Source: Xanthomonas sp. SI | Lineage (GTDB): Bacteria; Pseudomonadota; Gammaproteobacteria; Xanthomonadales; Xanthomonadaceae | DNA length: 64,000 nucleotides | Direction of reading: 5' to 3' | Assembly (NCBI RefSeq): GCF_014236855.1 | Contig: NZ_CP051261.1 | Coordinates: 4,464,001 to 4,528,000, forward strand | Shown: piece by piece, positions 1 to 9,155 of the stretch | How the letters are laid out: every line of letters begins with the position of its first letter | How positions within the stretch are numbered: the first letter of the stretch is position 1 | Notes under the pieces: generated by a model | The model's database searches: none | What the model was told of the DNA's origin: nothing | Seen by the model: only the letters and a program-made list of their open reading frames with translations | Position numbers and translations under genes: made by a program

Positions 1-343
1 GCCGGCGATCTTGCTGTTAAACCTTCCCGCCTTAAAGCGAGCCGAGCACCGCAGCGGCGAGCGGCCGAAGAGGCGCCCTTGTTTGAGCGAAGCGAGTTTG
101 GGCGCCGTGCCGCTCGTCGCGAGGAGCGCAGGGCACCGGTGCGGCTGTATCGCACCGGCTCGTGTCGGGCGGGAGCGGTTTTGGTTACTTTTGCCAAGAC
201 AAAAGTGACTCGCGCCGACCGGCGCGAAAGCTCTTGCTCTTGATCTTGCTTCCGCAACTGCCGTTGCCTCTGCGGTTGCAGTTGCAGTTGCAGAAGCAGC
301 AATCATCGCAACAACCCAGCCACTACAGCGCCACAGCACAGCG
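1..343. other. Gene-free left edge with repeated-type sequence
   Basis: No convincing gene lies in this stretch. Bases 1-240 are of a kind that recurs between genes in xanthomonads, including a phrase coding in one frame for a short run like FGYFCQDKS, which I regard as non-coding. A perfect-looking hairpin sits at 184-209. Bases 265-300 carry a short GTTGCA-type microsatellite. The next gene, on the minus strand, ends at 344, so this is its downstream region. Confidence 0.5.
184..209. repeat. Inverted repeat, possible terminator or dispersed repeat
   Basis: The arms GTTACTTTTG (184-193) and CAAAAGTGAC (200-209) pair around a six-base loop with one mismatch-type G-T position. The A/T-rich stem is unusual against the surrounding G+C and could end transcription of the minus-strand gene that stops at 344. 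It also resembles a dispersed chromosomal repeat. Confidence 0.5.
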
Positions 344-1588
344 TCAATCAAACAACCCACCCTGCCGCGGCGCCGGCGCCAACTGCGCCCGCAACCGCTG
401 CGGATCGTCCAACCGTTGGCGCGGATGATGATCCACCACACTGACGAACGGCAGCACCTTCTTCATCGGCATCCGCAACCGCGCCAGATCCCCGACCCGC
501 AACCGCGCATGCCGCCGCGACAATAACAACCGCTCCACATTGCGCGTGCCAAGACCCGGCACCCGCAACAACATCTCCCGCGCCGCCGTATTCAGATCCA
601 CCGGAAACCGCTCAGGATGCCGCAGCGCCCAGGCCAGCTTCGGATCCACGTCCAGATCGAGCATGCCGCTGGCGGCCTCCGGCGCGATCTCCTCCACCGA
701 GAAATCGTAGAACCGCAGCAGCCAATCGGCCTGGTACAGACGATGCTCGCGCTGCAACGGCGGCGCCTGCAGCGGCAACTTCGACGATGCATCCGGAATC
801 GGACTGAACGCGGAATAGTAGACACGCCGCAGCCGGTAATTGCCGTAGAGATTGTGGCTGGTGCGCAGGATCGCGCGGTCGTCGGCGCCGTCCGCGCCGA
901 CGATCATCTGCGTGCTCTGCCCGGCCGGTGCGAAACGCGGCGGCTTGGCGCTGAGCTTGCGCTCGGCCTTGCGCGCCTCCTTGCTTTCCTCGATGCGCCA
1001 GCGCAGCTCGCCCATCGCCGCGCGGATACCGCCGACGCTCTTTTCCGGCGCCAACTGGGTCAGCCCCTGCTCGGTCGGCAGTTCGACATTGATGCTCAGC
1101 CGGTCGGCGTAGCGGCCGGCCGCGGCCAGCAGTTCCGGCGCCGCATCGGGAATGGTCTTGAGGTGGATGTAGCCGGCGAAGCGGTGCTCCTCGCGCAGCT
1201 GCCGCGCCACTTCCACCAGCTGCTCCATCGTGTAGTCGCTGTTGCGGATGATGCCGCTAGACAGGAACAGGCCCTCGATGTAATTGCGCTTGTAGAAATC
1301 CAGGGTCAGCTTGACCACTTCGGCCGGCGCGAAGCGCGCGCGGCGCACGTTGCTGGACACGCGGTTGACGCAGTACGCGCAATCGAACACGCAGAAGTTG
1401 GTCAGCAGGATCTTCAGCAGCGACACGCAGCGGCCGTCGGGCGTGTACGAATGGCAGATGCCCATGCCCTCGGTGCTGCCGATGCCGCCGCTGCGCAGCG
1501 AATGGCGCTTGTCCGCACCGCTGGAGGCGCAGGAGGCGTCGTATTTGGCCGCATCGGCGAGCACGGCGAGCTTTTCGAGGGTATTCAC
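344..1588 (-). CDS. Putative DNA modification/repair radical SAM protein
   Basis: This 414-residue protein belongs to the radical SAM group annotated as putative DNA modification/repair proteins linked to UdgX-type uracil-DNA glycosylases. The [4Fe-4S]/SAM motif CxxxCxxC is visible as CVFDCAYC at residues 66-73. The C-terminal part carries a helix-hairpin-helix-like segment (LNTAAREMLLRVPGLGTRNV, about residues 330-350), which suggests DNA binding. The protein ends in GGLFD. The substrate is not known. In other genomes a UdgX/DUF4130-type partner normally follows directly; here only 343 bases remain downstream before the window ends, so the partner, if present, lies outside. The ATG at 1588 gives the usual family N-terminus. 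Confidence 0.85.
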   Translation of the reverse strand: MNTLEKLAVLADAAKYDASCASSGADKRHSLRSGGIGSTEGMGICHSYTPDGRCVSLLKILLTNFCVFDCAYCVNRVSSNVRRARFAPAEVVKLTLDFYKRNYIEGLFLSSGIIRNSDYTMEQLVEVARQLREEHRFAGYIHLKTIPDAAPELLAAAGRYADRLSINVELPTEQGLTQLAPEKSVGGIRAAMGELRWRIEESKEARKAERKLSAKPPRFAPAGQSTQMIVGADGADDRAILRTSHNLYGNYRLRRVYYSAFSPIPDASSKLPLQAPPLQREHRLYQADWLLRFYDFSVEEIAPEAASGMLDLDVDPKLAWALRHPERFPVDLNTAAREMLLRVPGLGTRNVERLLLSRRHARLRVGDLARLRMPMKKVLPFVSVVDHHPRQRLDDPQRLRAQLAPAPRQGGLFD

Positions 1589-1696
1589 CCGTGGACGATG
1601 CCCGCTTGCCGTCTCAGCCTGTGAGACGGCGATGCGTTTTGGCCTTCACCGCGATGAATCGCTCAGGCGGACGTCGGCGCGACGTTGCCGCCGGAC

Positions 1697-2503
1697 TCAG
1701 GCCGCGGCGCGCAGTGCCCCGCCATCGAACCGGTACAGGTCCATCGCAATCATCCCGGCGTCGATACCGGCATCGATGCGCTGCGCGCCCAGGCCCTGCT
1801 CGCCGGCGGCACCCATCGCGAAATAGATCGGCAGCCAGTGCTCGTCGGTCGGATGCGCGCGCTCGGCGAACGGCGCCTGGCGGCGGTAGTCGAGCAAGGC
1901 CGGCAGATCCTCGCGCAGCAGAGCCTGTTCCACCCACTCGATGAACGGACGCACGTACGGCGCATCCTTGCCCTCGGCGTAGCGGCCGAAGTCGTGCAGG
2001 TTGTGGGTGATGCTGCCCGAGCCGACCAGCAGCACGCCGTCGTCGCGCAGCGGCGCCAGCGCGCGGCCCATCGCCAGCTGGTGGGCCGGGCCCAGTTCCG
2101 GCTGGATCGACAGCGGCAGCACCGGGATGTCGGCCTGCGGATACAGCAGCGACAACGGCACCCACACGCCATGGTCCAGGCCGCGGCGCTCGTCCACGTA
2201 GGGCTGCAGGCCGGCGCGTTCGAGCCGTTCGGCGACCTCGCGCGCCAGCGCCGGCGCGCCCGGCGCCGGGTACTGCATCTCGTGCAGCGCGCGCGGGAAA
2301 CCGCCGAAGTCGTGGATGGTCTGCGGCTGCGCCGCCGCGCCGACCAGCGGCCGCCGCCCCAGCCAGTGCGCCGACGCCACCACGATCGCGCGCGGACGCG
2401 GCAGCGTCGCCGCCAGTTCCGCCAGGCGCACGCCGACCAGGCCCGGGTCCAGCGCGGTCATCGGCGAACCATGCGAGATATACAGCGAAGGCAGACGGGG
2501 CAT
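1697..2503 (-). CDS. ygiD: LigB-family extradiol dioxygenase (4,5-DOPA dioxygenase-like, YgiD)
   Basis: A 268-residue member of the class III (LigB/YgiD) extradiol ring-cleavage dioxygenases. The N-terminus LYISHGSP gives the first metal histidine (His11), and later histidines lie in SAHW, GLDHGVW and SGSITHNLHD, as expected for the Zn/Fe site of DOPA dioxygenases. I chose the ATG at 2503 over the longer frame because a GGAGAA ribosome site lies about eight bases upstream and the family motif begins seven residues in. It is divergent from a LysR gene starting at 2683, which is the likely regulator. The natural substrate in bacteria is uncertain. Confidence 0.88.
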   Translation of the reverse strand: MPRLPSLYISHGSPMTALDPGLVGVRLAELAATLPRPRAIVVASAHWLGRRPLVGAAAQPQTIHDFGGFPRALHEMQYPAPGAPALAREVAERLERAGLQPYVDERRGLDHGVWVPLSLLYPQADIPVLPLSIQPELGPAHQLAMGRALAPLRDDGVLLVGSGSITHNLHDFGRYAEGKDAPYVRPFIEWVEQALLREDLPALLDYRRQAPFAERAHPTDEHWLPIYFAMGAAGEQGLGAQRIDAGIDAGMIAMDLYRFDGGALRAAA

Positions 2504-2682
2504 GACAGGTTCTCCAGGCGGATGGGGCGCGGCGTCGGCCGATCGGGACGTTGCCGGGGCCGGCGCCGCCGGCACGCGTGGCCGTGGATCACAGGGCCAT
2601 GGCGGCAGATCCACAGGGTATTCCCGCTATGAGGGGAGATAAATTACCCTGCAATCGGATATCTATTTCGGGAACGGCAACA
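2504..2682. promoter_or_regulatory. Divergent promoter region between YgiD-like and LysR genes
   Basis: This 179-bp spacer separates divergently transcribed dioxygenase and LysR genes. It should hold both promoters and a LysR operator. The segment 2630-2680 is locally A/T rich (GGGAGATAAATTACCC, ATATCTATTT) and is the best place to expect a promoter and an inverted LysR box. No exact operator can be assigned by eye. Confidence 0.5.
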
Positions 2683-3594
2683 ATGGATACGCTGGAAGCG
2701 ATGCGCGTGTTCGTCACCGTGGTCGACCGCAACGGCTTCAACGCCGCCGCCGACGCGCTGGGCATGTCCACCGCCAGCGTGACCCGGCAGGTGGCCTGGC
2801 TGGAGAAGCGACTGGGCCTGCGCCTGCTCAACCGCACCACGCGCCGGGTCAGCCCGAGCAGCGTCGGCACCGCCTACTACCAGCGCTGCCAGGTGCTGCT
2901 GGCCGAGTTCGACGACATGGAGGCGGCGGTCGGCGAGCAGGCGCTGACTCCGTCCGGCACGCTGCGGATCAACGCGCCCTTCAGCTTCAGCATCGCCCGG
3001 CTGGGGCCGCGGCTGGCCGGCTACCGCGCGCGCTATCCGCAGGTCGCGCTGGACCTGTCGCTGTCCGACCGCATGGTGGACATCGTCGAGGAAGGCTACG
3101 ACATGGCGATCCGCATCACCCGCCAGGTCACCCCGACCCTGATCGCCCGCAAGCTCGGCGAGGTGCAGGCGTATCTGTGCGCCGCGCCGGCCTACCTGGA
3201 ACGCGCCGGCACGCCGCGCCTGGCCGCCGACATCGCCGGCCACGAATTCCTGACCTACAGCTATTCGCCGATCGGCGACGAACTCGCCCTGCAGGGCCCC
3301 GACGGCGAGACCCGGGTGCGGGTAAGCGGCGGGCTGCGCGCCAACAGCGGCGACGTATTGCGCGAGGCCGCCGTCGCCGGCATGGGCATCGTCCTGCAAC
3401 CGGATTTCATCGCGCAGAAGGAACTGGAGGACGGGCGCCTGGTGCGGGTGCTGCCCGACCATCAGCTCGCCCCGATCGGCGTCTATGCGGTCTATGCCAG
3501 CCGCAGCCACCTGGCGCCGAAGGTGCGCAGCTTCATCGACTACCTGGTCGAGGTCGGCATCGAACGCGAGATGCACGCCACCGTGACGCCCTGA
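2683..3594 (+). CDS. LysR-family transcriptional regulator
   Basis: A 303-residue LysR-type regulator. It opens with the winged helix-turn-helix (MDTLEAMRVFVTVVDRNGF, then AADALGMSTASVTRQVAWLE) and the family signature LGLRLLNRTTRRVSPS at about residues 45-60. The rest is the periplasmic-binding-like effector domain, of the CrgA/YafC-like branch. The ATG at 2683 was preferred to upstream starts because it gives the standard LysR N-terminus. It is divergent from the YgiD-like dioxygenase, so it probably controls that gene and itself. A flavodoxin gene follows 127 bp downstream on the same strand. The inducer is unknown. Confidence 0.93.
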   Translation: MDTLEAMRVFVTVVDRNGFNAAADALGMSTASVTRQVAWLEKRLGLRLLNRTTRRVSPSSVGTAYYQRCQVLLAEFDDMEAAVGEQALTPSGTLRINAPFSFSIARLGPRLAGYRARYPQVALDLSLSDRMVDIVEEGYDMAIRITRQVTPTLIARKLGEVQAYLCAAPAYLERAGTPRLAADIAGHEFLTYSYSPIGDELALQGPDGETRVRVSGGLRANSGDVLREAAVAGMGIVLQPDFIAQKELEDGRLVRVLPDHQLAPIGVYAVYASRSHLAPKVRSFIDYLVEVGIEREMHATVTP

Positions 3595-3721
3595 GCCGCG
3601 GCCGGTCGGCGCGCCGCGGCCATTGCTCGGACACAACATCCTGCACGTGGCGCTGATCGAAGCGGCGGCTCATGCGCACAATGCCTGCGCTTCATCCCCC
3701 CTTCCTTTCAGGAGTTCGCCC

Positions 3722-4291
3722 ATGAGCAAGATCGCGATCGTCTATTTCAGCGGCTACGGCCACACCGTCAAGCAGGCCGAGGCGGTGCACGCCGGCGCCG
3801 CCAGCGTCGGCGAAGCCACGCTGTACCGCATCGATGAGGACGGCAACCTGCCGGAGAGCGCCTGGGACGCCATCGGCCAGGCCGATGCGATCGTCTACGG
3901 CAGCCCGACCTACATGGGCGGCCCGGCCTGGCAGTTCAAGAAGTTCGCCGACGCCAGTTCCAAGCCGTGGTTCTCGCAGGCGTGGAAGGACAAGATCGCC
4001 GCCGGCTTCACCAACTCCGCGTCGGTCAACGGCGACAAGTTCTCCACCATCGAATACTTCTGGACGCTGTCACAGCAGCACGGGCAGATCTGGGTCGGCA
4101 CCGGCCTGCTGCCGGCCAACACCAAGGCCCATGGCCCGGCCGACACCAACTGGACCGCCGGCTCGGGCGGCGCGCTGGCGATCTCGCCGTCGGACGCCTC
4201 GCCGGAGGAAGCGCCGCGCGCCGGCGACCTGGAAACCGGCCGGCTGCTCGGCAAGCGCGTGGCCGAATACGCGGTCAAGCTGAAGGGCTGA
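3722..4291 (+). CDS. WrbA-like flavodoxin-fold NAD(P)H:quinone oxidoreductase
   Basis: A 189-residue flavodoxin-fold protein related to WrbA. The FMN phosphate loop is the N-terminal VYFSGYGHTVKQAE, followed by IVYGSPTYMGGPAWQFKKF, the FMN-isoalloxazine loop typical of WrbA/flavodoxin_2 proteins. An AGGAG ribosome site lies upstream of the ATG at 3722. Family members transfer two electrons from NAD(P)H to quinones and so limit semiquinone and oxidative stress. It follows a LysR gene and precedes another convergently, so control by either regulator is possible. Confidence 0.87.
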   Translation: MSKIAIVYFSGYGHTVKQAEAVHAGAASVGEATLYRIDEDGNLPESAWDAIGQADAIVYGSPTYMGGPAWQFKKFADASSKPWFSQAWKDKIAAGFTNSASVNGDKFSTIEYFWTLSQQHGQIWVGTGLLPANTKAHGPADTNWTAGSGGALAISPSDASPEEAPRAGDLETGRLLGKRVAEYAVKLKG

Positions 4292-4299
4292 GCCGCGCA

Positions 4300-4330
4300 C
4301 GGCGTCGCCACCGCCATGTTGGCGACGCCG
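4300..4330 (+). terminator. Hairpin downstream of the flavodoxin gene
   Basis: A perfect 11-bp inverted repeat, CGGCGTCGCCA (4300-4310) and TGGCGACGCCG (4320-4330), with a nine-base loop, begins nine bases after the flavodoxin stop. There is no clear T tract. It could serve both the flavodoxin gene and the convergent LysR gene ending at 4383. Confidence 0.5.
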
Positions 4331-4382
4331 GTTGCGCGCTTGCGCGACCGCTGGCGGCGCCGAACACGAACGGACGCGGCGG

Positions 4383-5285
4383 CTACTCCGCCGCCGCGTT
4401 CGCCGCGCGCAGATGGTCGATGAACACGCGCAGTTTCGGCGCCAGGTGTTCGCGCGCCGGGTAGTACAGATAGAAGCCGGCGAAGGGTTGCTGCCAGTCG
4501 TCGAGCACGCGCAGCAGGTGGCCGGCGGCGACATCGGCGGCGACCACCGATTCGAAGCCCTGCGCCAGGCCCAGCCCTGCCAGCGCGGCGGCATGGGTCA
4601 GGCCGCTGTCGTTGAACACCAGGGTGCCGGTCACCTCCACTTCGAAATCGCGGCCGTCGCGAGTGAATTCCCAGGCCATGCGCCGGCCATTGCTCATGCG
4701 GTGCACGATGCAGTCGTGTTCGATCAGGTCGGCCGGCGTCTGCGGCGGCGGATGGCGCCGGAAATAGCCCGGTGCCGCGCAGATCACCTGGCGCTGCATC
4801 GGCCCCAGCGGCACCGCGATCATGTCGCGCGCCAGGCATTCGCCCAGGCGGATGCCGGCATCGAAGCCCTCGGCCACCACGTCCACCAGCGCCGGGTCCA
4901 CGCACAACTCCACTTCGATCTGCGGATAGCGCGCCAGGAACGACGGCAGCCACGGCATCACCAGTTGGTCGGCGACCACCCGCGGCAGGGTGATGCGCAG
5001 GCGCCCGGCCGGGCGTTCGCGCACCGTGTCCAGGTCCAGGAACGCCGCCTCGATCTGCGCCAGGCCCGGTTTCACCCTTTCCAGGAAGCGCGCGCCGTGT
5101 TCGCTCAGCGCCACCCGGCGCGTGGTCCGGTGCAGCAGGCGCACGCCCAGTTGCGCTTCCAGCGTGCGCACCGTCTGCGACAGGGCCGAGGCCGAGACGC
5201 CGAGTTCGTCGGCGGCGCGGGTGAAGCTGGCGTGGTGGGCGACGCGGGCGAAGGCGACCACGGCAGGCAGGGGGCTGGCAGCCAT
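4383..5285 (-). CDS. LysR-family transcriptional regulator
   Basis: A 300-residue LysR regulator with the N-terminal helix-turn-helix (VAHHASFTRAADELGVSASA, LSQTVRTLEAQLGVRLLHRT). The DNA-binding domain covers about residues 1-60 and the substrate-binding domain the remainder. An alternative ATG at 5303 would add six residues; 5285 gives the more usual spacing. It is divergent from the aldo/keto reductase at 5394 with 108 bp between them, the standard arrangement for a LysR regulator and its target. The effector is unknown. Confidence 0.92.
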   Translation of the reverse strand: MAASPLPAVVAFARVAHHASFTRAADELGVSASALSQTVRTLEAQLGVRLLHRTTRRVALSEHGARFLERVKPGLAQIEAAFLDLDTVRERPAGRLRITLPRVVADQLVMPWLPSFLARYPQIEVELCVDPALVDVVAEGFDAGIRLGECLARDMIAVPLGPMQRQVICAAPGYFRRHPPPQTPADLIEHDCIVHRMSNGRRMAWEFTRDGRDFEVEVTGTLVFNDSGLTHAAALAGLGLAQGFESVVAADVAAGHLLRVLDDWQQPFAGFYLYYPAREHLAPKLRVFIDHLRAANAAAE

Positions 5286-5393
5286 TGTGAAGCTCAACTT
5301 CAAGGAAGATGCAGACTATGCCAGTTTATCCGCCTGGTCGAGCGGCGCATCCTGCCGTTCCCGCGGTCCGATCCGCTTGCCAGGAAGCTCCCC

Positions 5394-6476
5394 ATGTCCC
5401 TCGACCACTACCGCCTGCTCGGCCGCTCCGGCCTGCGCGTCAGCCCCATCTCGCTGGGCACCATGACCTTCGGCAACGACTGGGGCTGGGGCGCCGACGA
5501 AGCCGAAGCCGGGCGCCTGTTCGCGCGCTACGTCGACCATGGCGGCAACTTCATCGACACCGCCAACACCTACACCAACGGCAGTTCCGAGACCCTGCTC
5601 GGCAAGTTCGCCGAAGGCCGCCGCGACCGCCTGGTGATCGCCAGCAAGTACACGCTCAACCCCTTCCCCGGCGACCCCAACGGCGGCGGCAACCACCGCA
5701 AGAACCTGCTGCAGTCGGTGGAGGCCAGCCTGAAGCGGCTGCGCACCGACTACCTGGACCTGCTGTACCTGCACATCTGGGACGACACCACGCCGGTGGA
5801 GGAAGTGATGCGTGGCTTCGACGACCTGGTCCGCGCCGGCAAGATCGTCTACGCCGGCATCTCCGACACGCCGGCCTGGCAGGTGGCGCGGATGCAGACC
5901 CTGGCCGACCTGCGCGGCTGGTCGCCGCTGGTGGCGCTGCAGATCGAATACAGCCTGGCGCAGCGCACGGTCGAGGCCGAACTGGTGCCGATGGCCGAGG
6001 CGCTCGGGCTCGCGGTGCTGGCCTGGTCGCCGCTGACCATGGGCATCCTGACCGGCAAGTACAGCCGCCAGGATCTGGCCGCGGTGCAGCGCCGCGCTGC
6101 GGACGGCCAGGCCAGCGCCGAGCGCGGCGATGCCGCGCATGCGCACGAAATGCTGACCGAGCGCGCGCTGGACATCGCCGACGTGGTCAAGCAGGTCGCC
6201 GCCGAGATCGGCCGTTCGCCGGCGCAGGTGGCGCTGGCCTGGCTGCTGCAGCGACCGGGCGGCGGCGCGATCCCGATCGTCGGCGCGCGCACCCTGGCGC
6301 AGCTGGACGACAACCTGGGCGCGCTGGAACTGCAGCTGGACGCGGCGCAGTTGCAGCGGCTGGATGCGGTCAGCGAAGTGGCGCATCCGTTCCCGCACGC
6401 GTTCGTGCGCCTGCCGATGCCGCGGCAACTGGTGTCCGGCGGCACCCGCCTGCGCCCGCGTACGCCGGCGATCTGA
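5394..6476 (+). CDS. Aldo/keto reductase
   Basis: A 360-residue aldo/keto reductase of the (beta/alpha)8-barrel family. The N-terminus has GLRVSPISLGTMTFG, and the catalytic tetrad is visible as Asp-Tyr in NFIDTANTYTNGSSETLLG, Lys in VIASKY, and His in LLYLHIWD. The NADPH-binding end of the barrel is QVALAWLLQ followed by IPIVGARTLAQLDDNLGAL. The ATG at 5394 has AGGAA eight bases upstream; the much longer open frame before it is antisense to the LysR gene. It reduces aldehydes or ketones with NADPH, and its substrate is not predictable. The divergent LysR at 5285 is the likely regulator. Confidence 0.93.
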   Translation: MSLDHYRLLGRSGLRVSPISLGTMTFGNDWGWGADEAEAGRLFARYVDHGGNFIDTANTYTNGSSETLLGKFAEGRRDRLVIASKYTLNPFPGDPNGGGNHRKNLLQSVEASLKRLRTDYLDLLYLHIWDDTTPVEEVMRGFDDLVRAGKIVYAGISDTPAWQVARMQTLADLRGWSPLVALQIEYSLAQRTVEAELVPMAEALGLAVLAWSPLTMGILTGKYSRQDLAAVQRRAADGQASAERGDAAHAHEMLTERALDIADVVKQVAAEIGRSPAQVALAWLLQRPGGGAIPIVGARTLAQLDDNLGALELQLDAAQLQRLDAVSEVAHPFPHAFVRLPMPRQLVSGGTRLRPRTPAI

Positions 6477-6577
6477 ACCGCGCCGCCGGGGCGCGACCGA
6501 ACACGCGGCACTGACTTTGCGCAAACGTCCGCCATGGCATGGTCGGCGTCTGCGTGATTCACGGCACGGTACGGCGC

Positions 6578-6641
6578 GTTTGCAGAATCGGACAAGGATC
6601 CTGCGCGATCGCGATAACGCATCGCCGCGCCGCGCTCGCAT
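6578..6641 (+). promoter_or_regulatory. 64-bp regulatory element shared with the AraC locus at 53.8 kb
   Basis: This stretch matches 53813-53876 without gaps at about 55 of 64 positions, counted by eye. The first 43 bases match at 38. Conserved blocks include GTTTGCAG, ATCGGACAAG, GATCGCGATAACGC and GCGCCGCGCTCGCAT. It ends 81 bp upstream of the aldo/keto reductase start at 6723. The other copy lies between an AraC-family gene and a divergent operon. GATAAC (6613-6618) with CGGACA 19 bases upstream could be a promoter. The most economical reading is an operator/promoter bound by the AraC protein encoded at 52833-53732. Confidence 0.6.
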
Positions 6642-6722
6642 CCTCCCTGCCCCGCGACCACCGCGTCCGCGCCGCATCTTTTTCTTCCACGTCCCTTCCC
6701 GCTTTCCAACAGGAGTTTCCCG

Positions 6723-7718
<996 letters not shown>

Positions 7719-7763
7719 CCCGCCGCTGCAATCCGGCCGCGCCGCGCCTGCGGCCGGCCGGCA

Positions 7764-7793
7764 CGCGGCGCGGGCCGATTTGCCCGCGCCGCG
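7764..7793 (+). terminator. Strong G+C hairpin after the aldo/keto reductase
   Basis: A perfect 12-bp inverted repeat, CGCGGCGCGGGC (7764-7775) and GCCCGCGCCGCG (7782-7793), with loop CGATTT, lies 45 bp after the aldo/keto reductase stop and only ten bases before the next start. It lacks a T tract, so it could be a terminator or could affect translation of the following gene. Confidence 0.5.
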
Positions 7794-7803
7794 CCGGCAT
7801 CGC

Positions 7804-8517
7804 ATGATGCCGGACGTGATCTCGTTCATCGTTCCCGCCCACGACGAAGCCGCCCTGATCGGCGACACCCTGGCGTCGCTGCATATCGCCGCCGAAGCCT
7901 TGCGGCTGGACTACGAGACCCTGGTCGTCGCCGATGCCTGTAGCGACGACACCGCGCAGATCGCGCGCCGCCATGGCGCGCAGGTGCTGGACGTGCAATT
8001 GCGGCACATCGCCGCCACCCGCAATGCCGGCGCCGCCGCCAGCCGCGGCCGTTACCTGCTGTTCGTCGATGCCGACACCCGCGTCAACACGCCACTGCTG
8101 GCAGCGGCCTTGCGCGCGCTGCACACCGGCGCGGTCGGCGGCGGCGCGCAGGTGCAGCTGCTCGGCGCCGTCGCCTGGCACGAACGCGTGGCGCAAACCC
8201 TGTTCGGCTGGCTGTTCCGCCGCACCGGCATCGCCCCGGGCTGCTTCCTGTTCTGCACGCGCAGCGCGTTCGATGCCGCCGGCGGTTTCGACGAACGCTA
8301 TTACGCCGGCGAGGACGTGGCGCTGAGCCGCGCGCTGGCCCGGCGCGGGCGCTTCGTGATCCTGCGCGAGCCGGTGCACACCTCCGACCGCAAGCTGCGC
8401 AGCTTCAGCAAGCGCGAGCACCTGGGCCTGCTGCTGCAGTTGCTGCGCCGTGGCCGCGGCATGCTGCGCTCGCGCGAGGCGCTGGGGTTCTGGTACGGGC
8501 AGCGTCGCGGCCGCTAG
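7804..8517 (+). CDS. Family 2 glycosyltransferase
   Basis: A 237-residue GT-A fold glycosyltransferase. The N-terminus ISFIVPAHDEAALIGDTLAS is the nucleotide-sugar binding strand, VVADACSDDTAQIA and YLLFVDADTRV give the two acidic motifs (the second is the DxD-like metal site), and GGFDERYYAGEDVALSRALARRG is the ED-type catalytic segment. Two ATGs stand in tandem at 7804 and 7807. There are no membrane segments, so it is probably cytosolic or peripheral. It lies 81 bp before a GNAT gene and upstream of the KAS III cluster. It may take part in that pathway, but no overlap forces this view. Confidence 0.88.
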   Translation: MMPDVISFIVPAHDEAALIGDTLASLHIAAEALRLDYETLVVADACSDDTAQIARRHGAQVLDVQLRHIAATRNAGAAASRGRYLLFVDADTRVNTPLLAAALRALHTGAVGGGAQVQLLGAVAWHERVAQTLFGWLFRRTGIAPGCFLFCTRSAFDAAGGFDERYYAGEDVALSRALARRGRFVILREPVHTSDRKLRSFSKREHLGLLLQLLRRGRGMLRSREALGFWYGQRRGR

Positions 8518-8598
8518 GCGCGTCGTCCATTTCGCATAGATTGCGTTGGGCCTGCAAAGCGGTTGCGCCCAGCTTGGGCGACTTTCTACCATCTGCGC

Positions 8599-9045
8599 AT
8601 GGGCGAGAACAGCAAGCTGGAGATCAGGAACGCGGTGATGGCGGACCGGCAGGCCATCGTGGCGTTGCTGGCGGCGCTGGACTATGCCGGAACCGAGGAC
8701 TTCATCGAGGCGCGCCTGGCGCAGCTGCTGGCGCATCCGGACCAGGCCTTGCTGGTGGCCGCCGCAGAGGGCGACGTCGTGGGCGTGTTGTCGCTGCATT
8801 TCCTGCCGCAGTTGGCATTGGCGGGGGACATCTGCCGCATCAGCTATTTCTGCGTGGACGATCGCGCGCGCAGCGCCGGGATGGGGCAGCGTTTGCTGGC
8901 GCAGGGCGAGGCGTTGGCGCGGCAGCGCGGCTGCGACCGCCTGGAGGTGCACTGCCATCGCCGGCGCGAACGGGCGCACGCCTTCTATCGGCGCGAAGGC
9001 TTTGTCGAAGCGCCCAAATATTTCGCCAAGTCGCTGCGCGAATAA
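8599..9045 (+). CDS. GNAT-family N-acetyltransferase
   Basis: A 148-residue protein of the GNAT fold. The acetyl-CoA pyrophosphate loop is visible as DDRARSAGMGQRLLAQGEAL (R-x-x-G-x-G), followed by LEVHCHRRRERAHAFYRREGF, the motif B region with the usual AHAFYRREGF ending. The ATG at 8599 was chosen; an in-frame ATG at 8563 adds twelve residues of atypical composition. The acceptor is unknown. It sits between a glycosyltransferase and the KAS III operon on the same strand. Confidence 0.82.
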   Translation: MGENSKLEIRNAVMADRQAIVALLAALDYAGTEDFIEARLAQLLAHPDQALLVAAAEGDVVGVLSLHFLPQLALAGDICRISYFCVDDRARSAGMGQRLLAQGEALARQRGCDRLEVHCHRRRERAHAFYRREGFVEAPKYFAKSLRE

Positions 9046-9155
9046 GCCGGCTGTCTGAGATCGCCGCGGCAGACCGCGGCGCGCTCTTCCCGGGAGCGGT
9101 TGCCGGCGCCGATCCGCTGGCAGTACGCTGCGCCTCCTTTGCCCGAGCTTTGGCA

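Noticed and set aside
1..240. Short protein-coding frames in the left edge (65 and 88 codons)
   Set aside because: They resemble a widely dispersed intergenic sequence and lack ribosome sites or domains.
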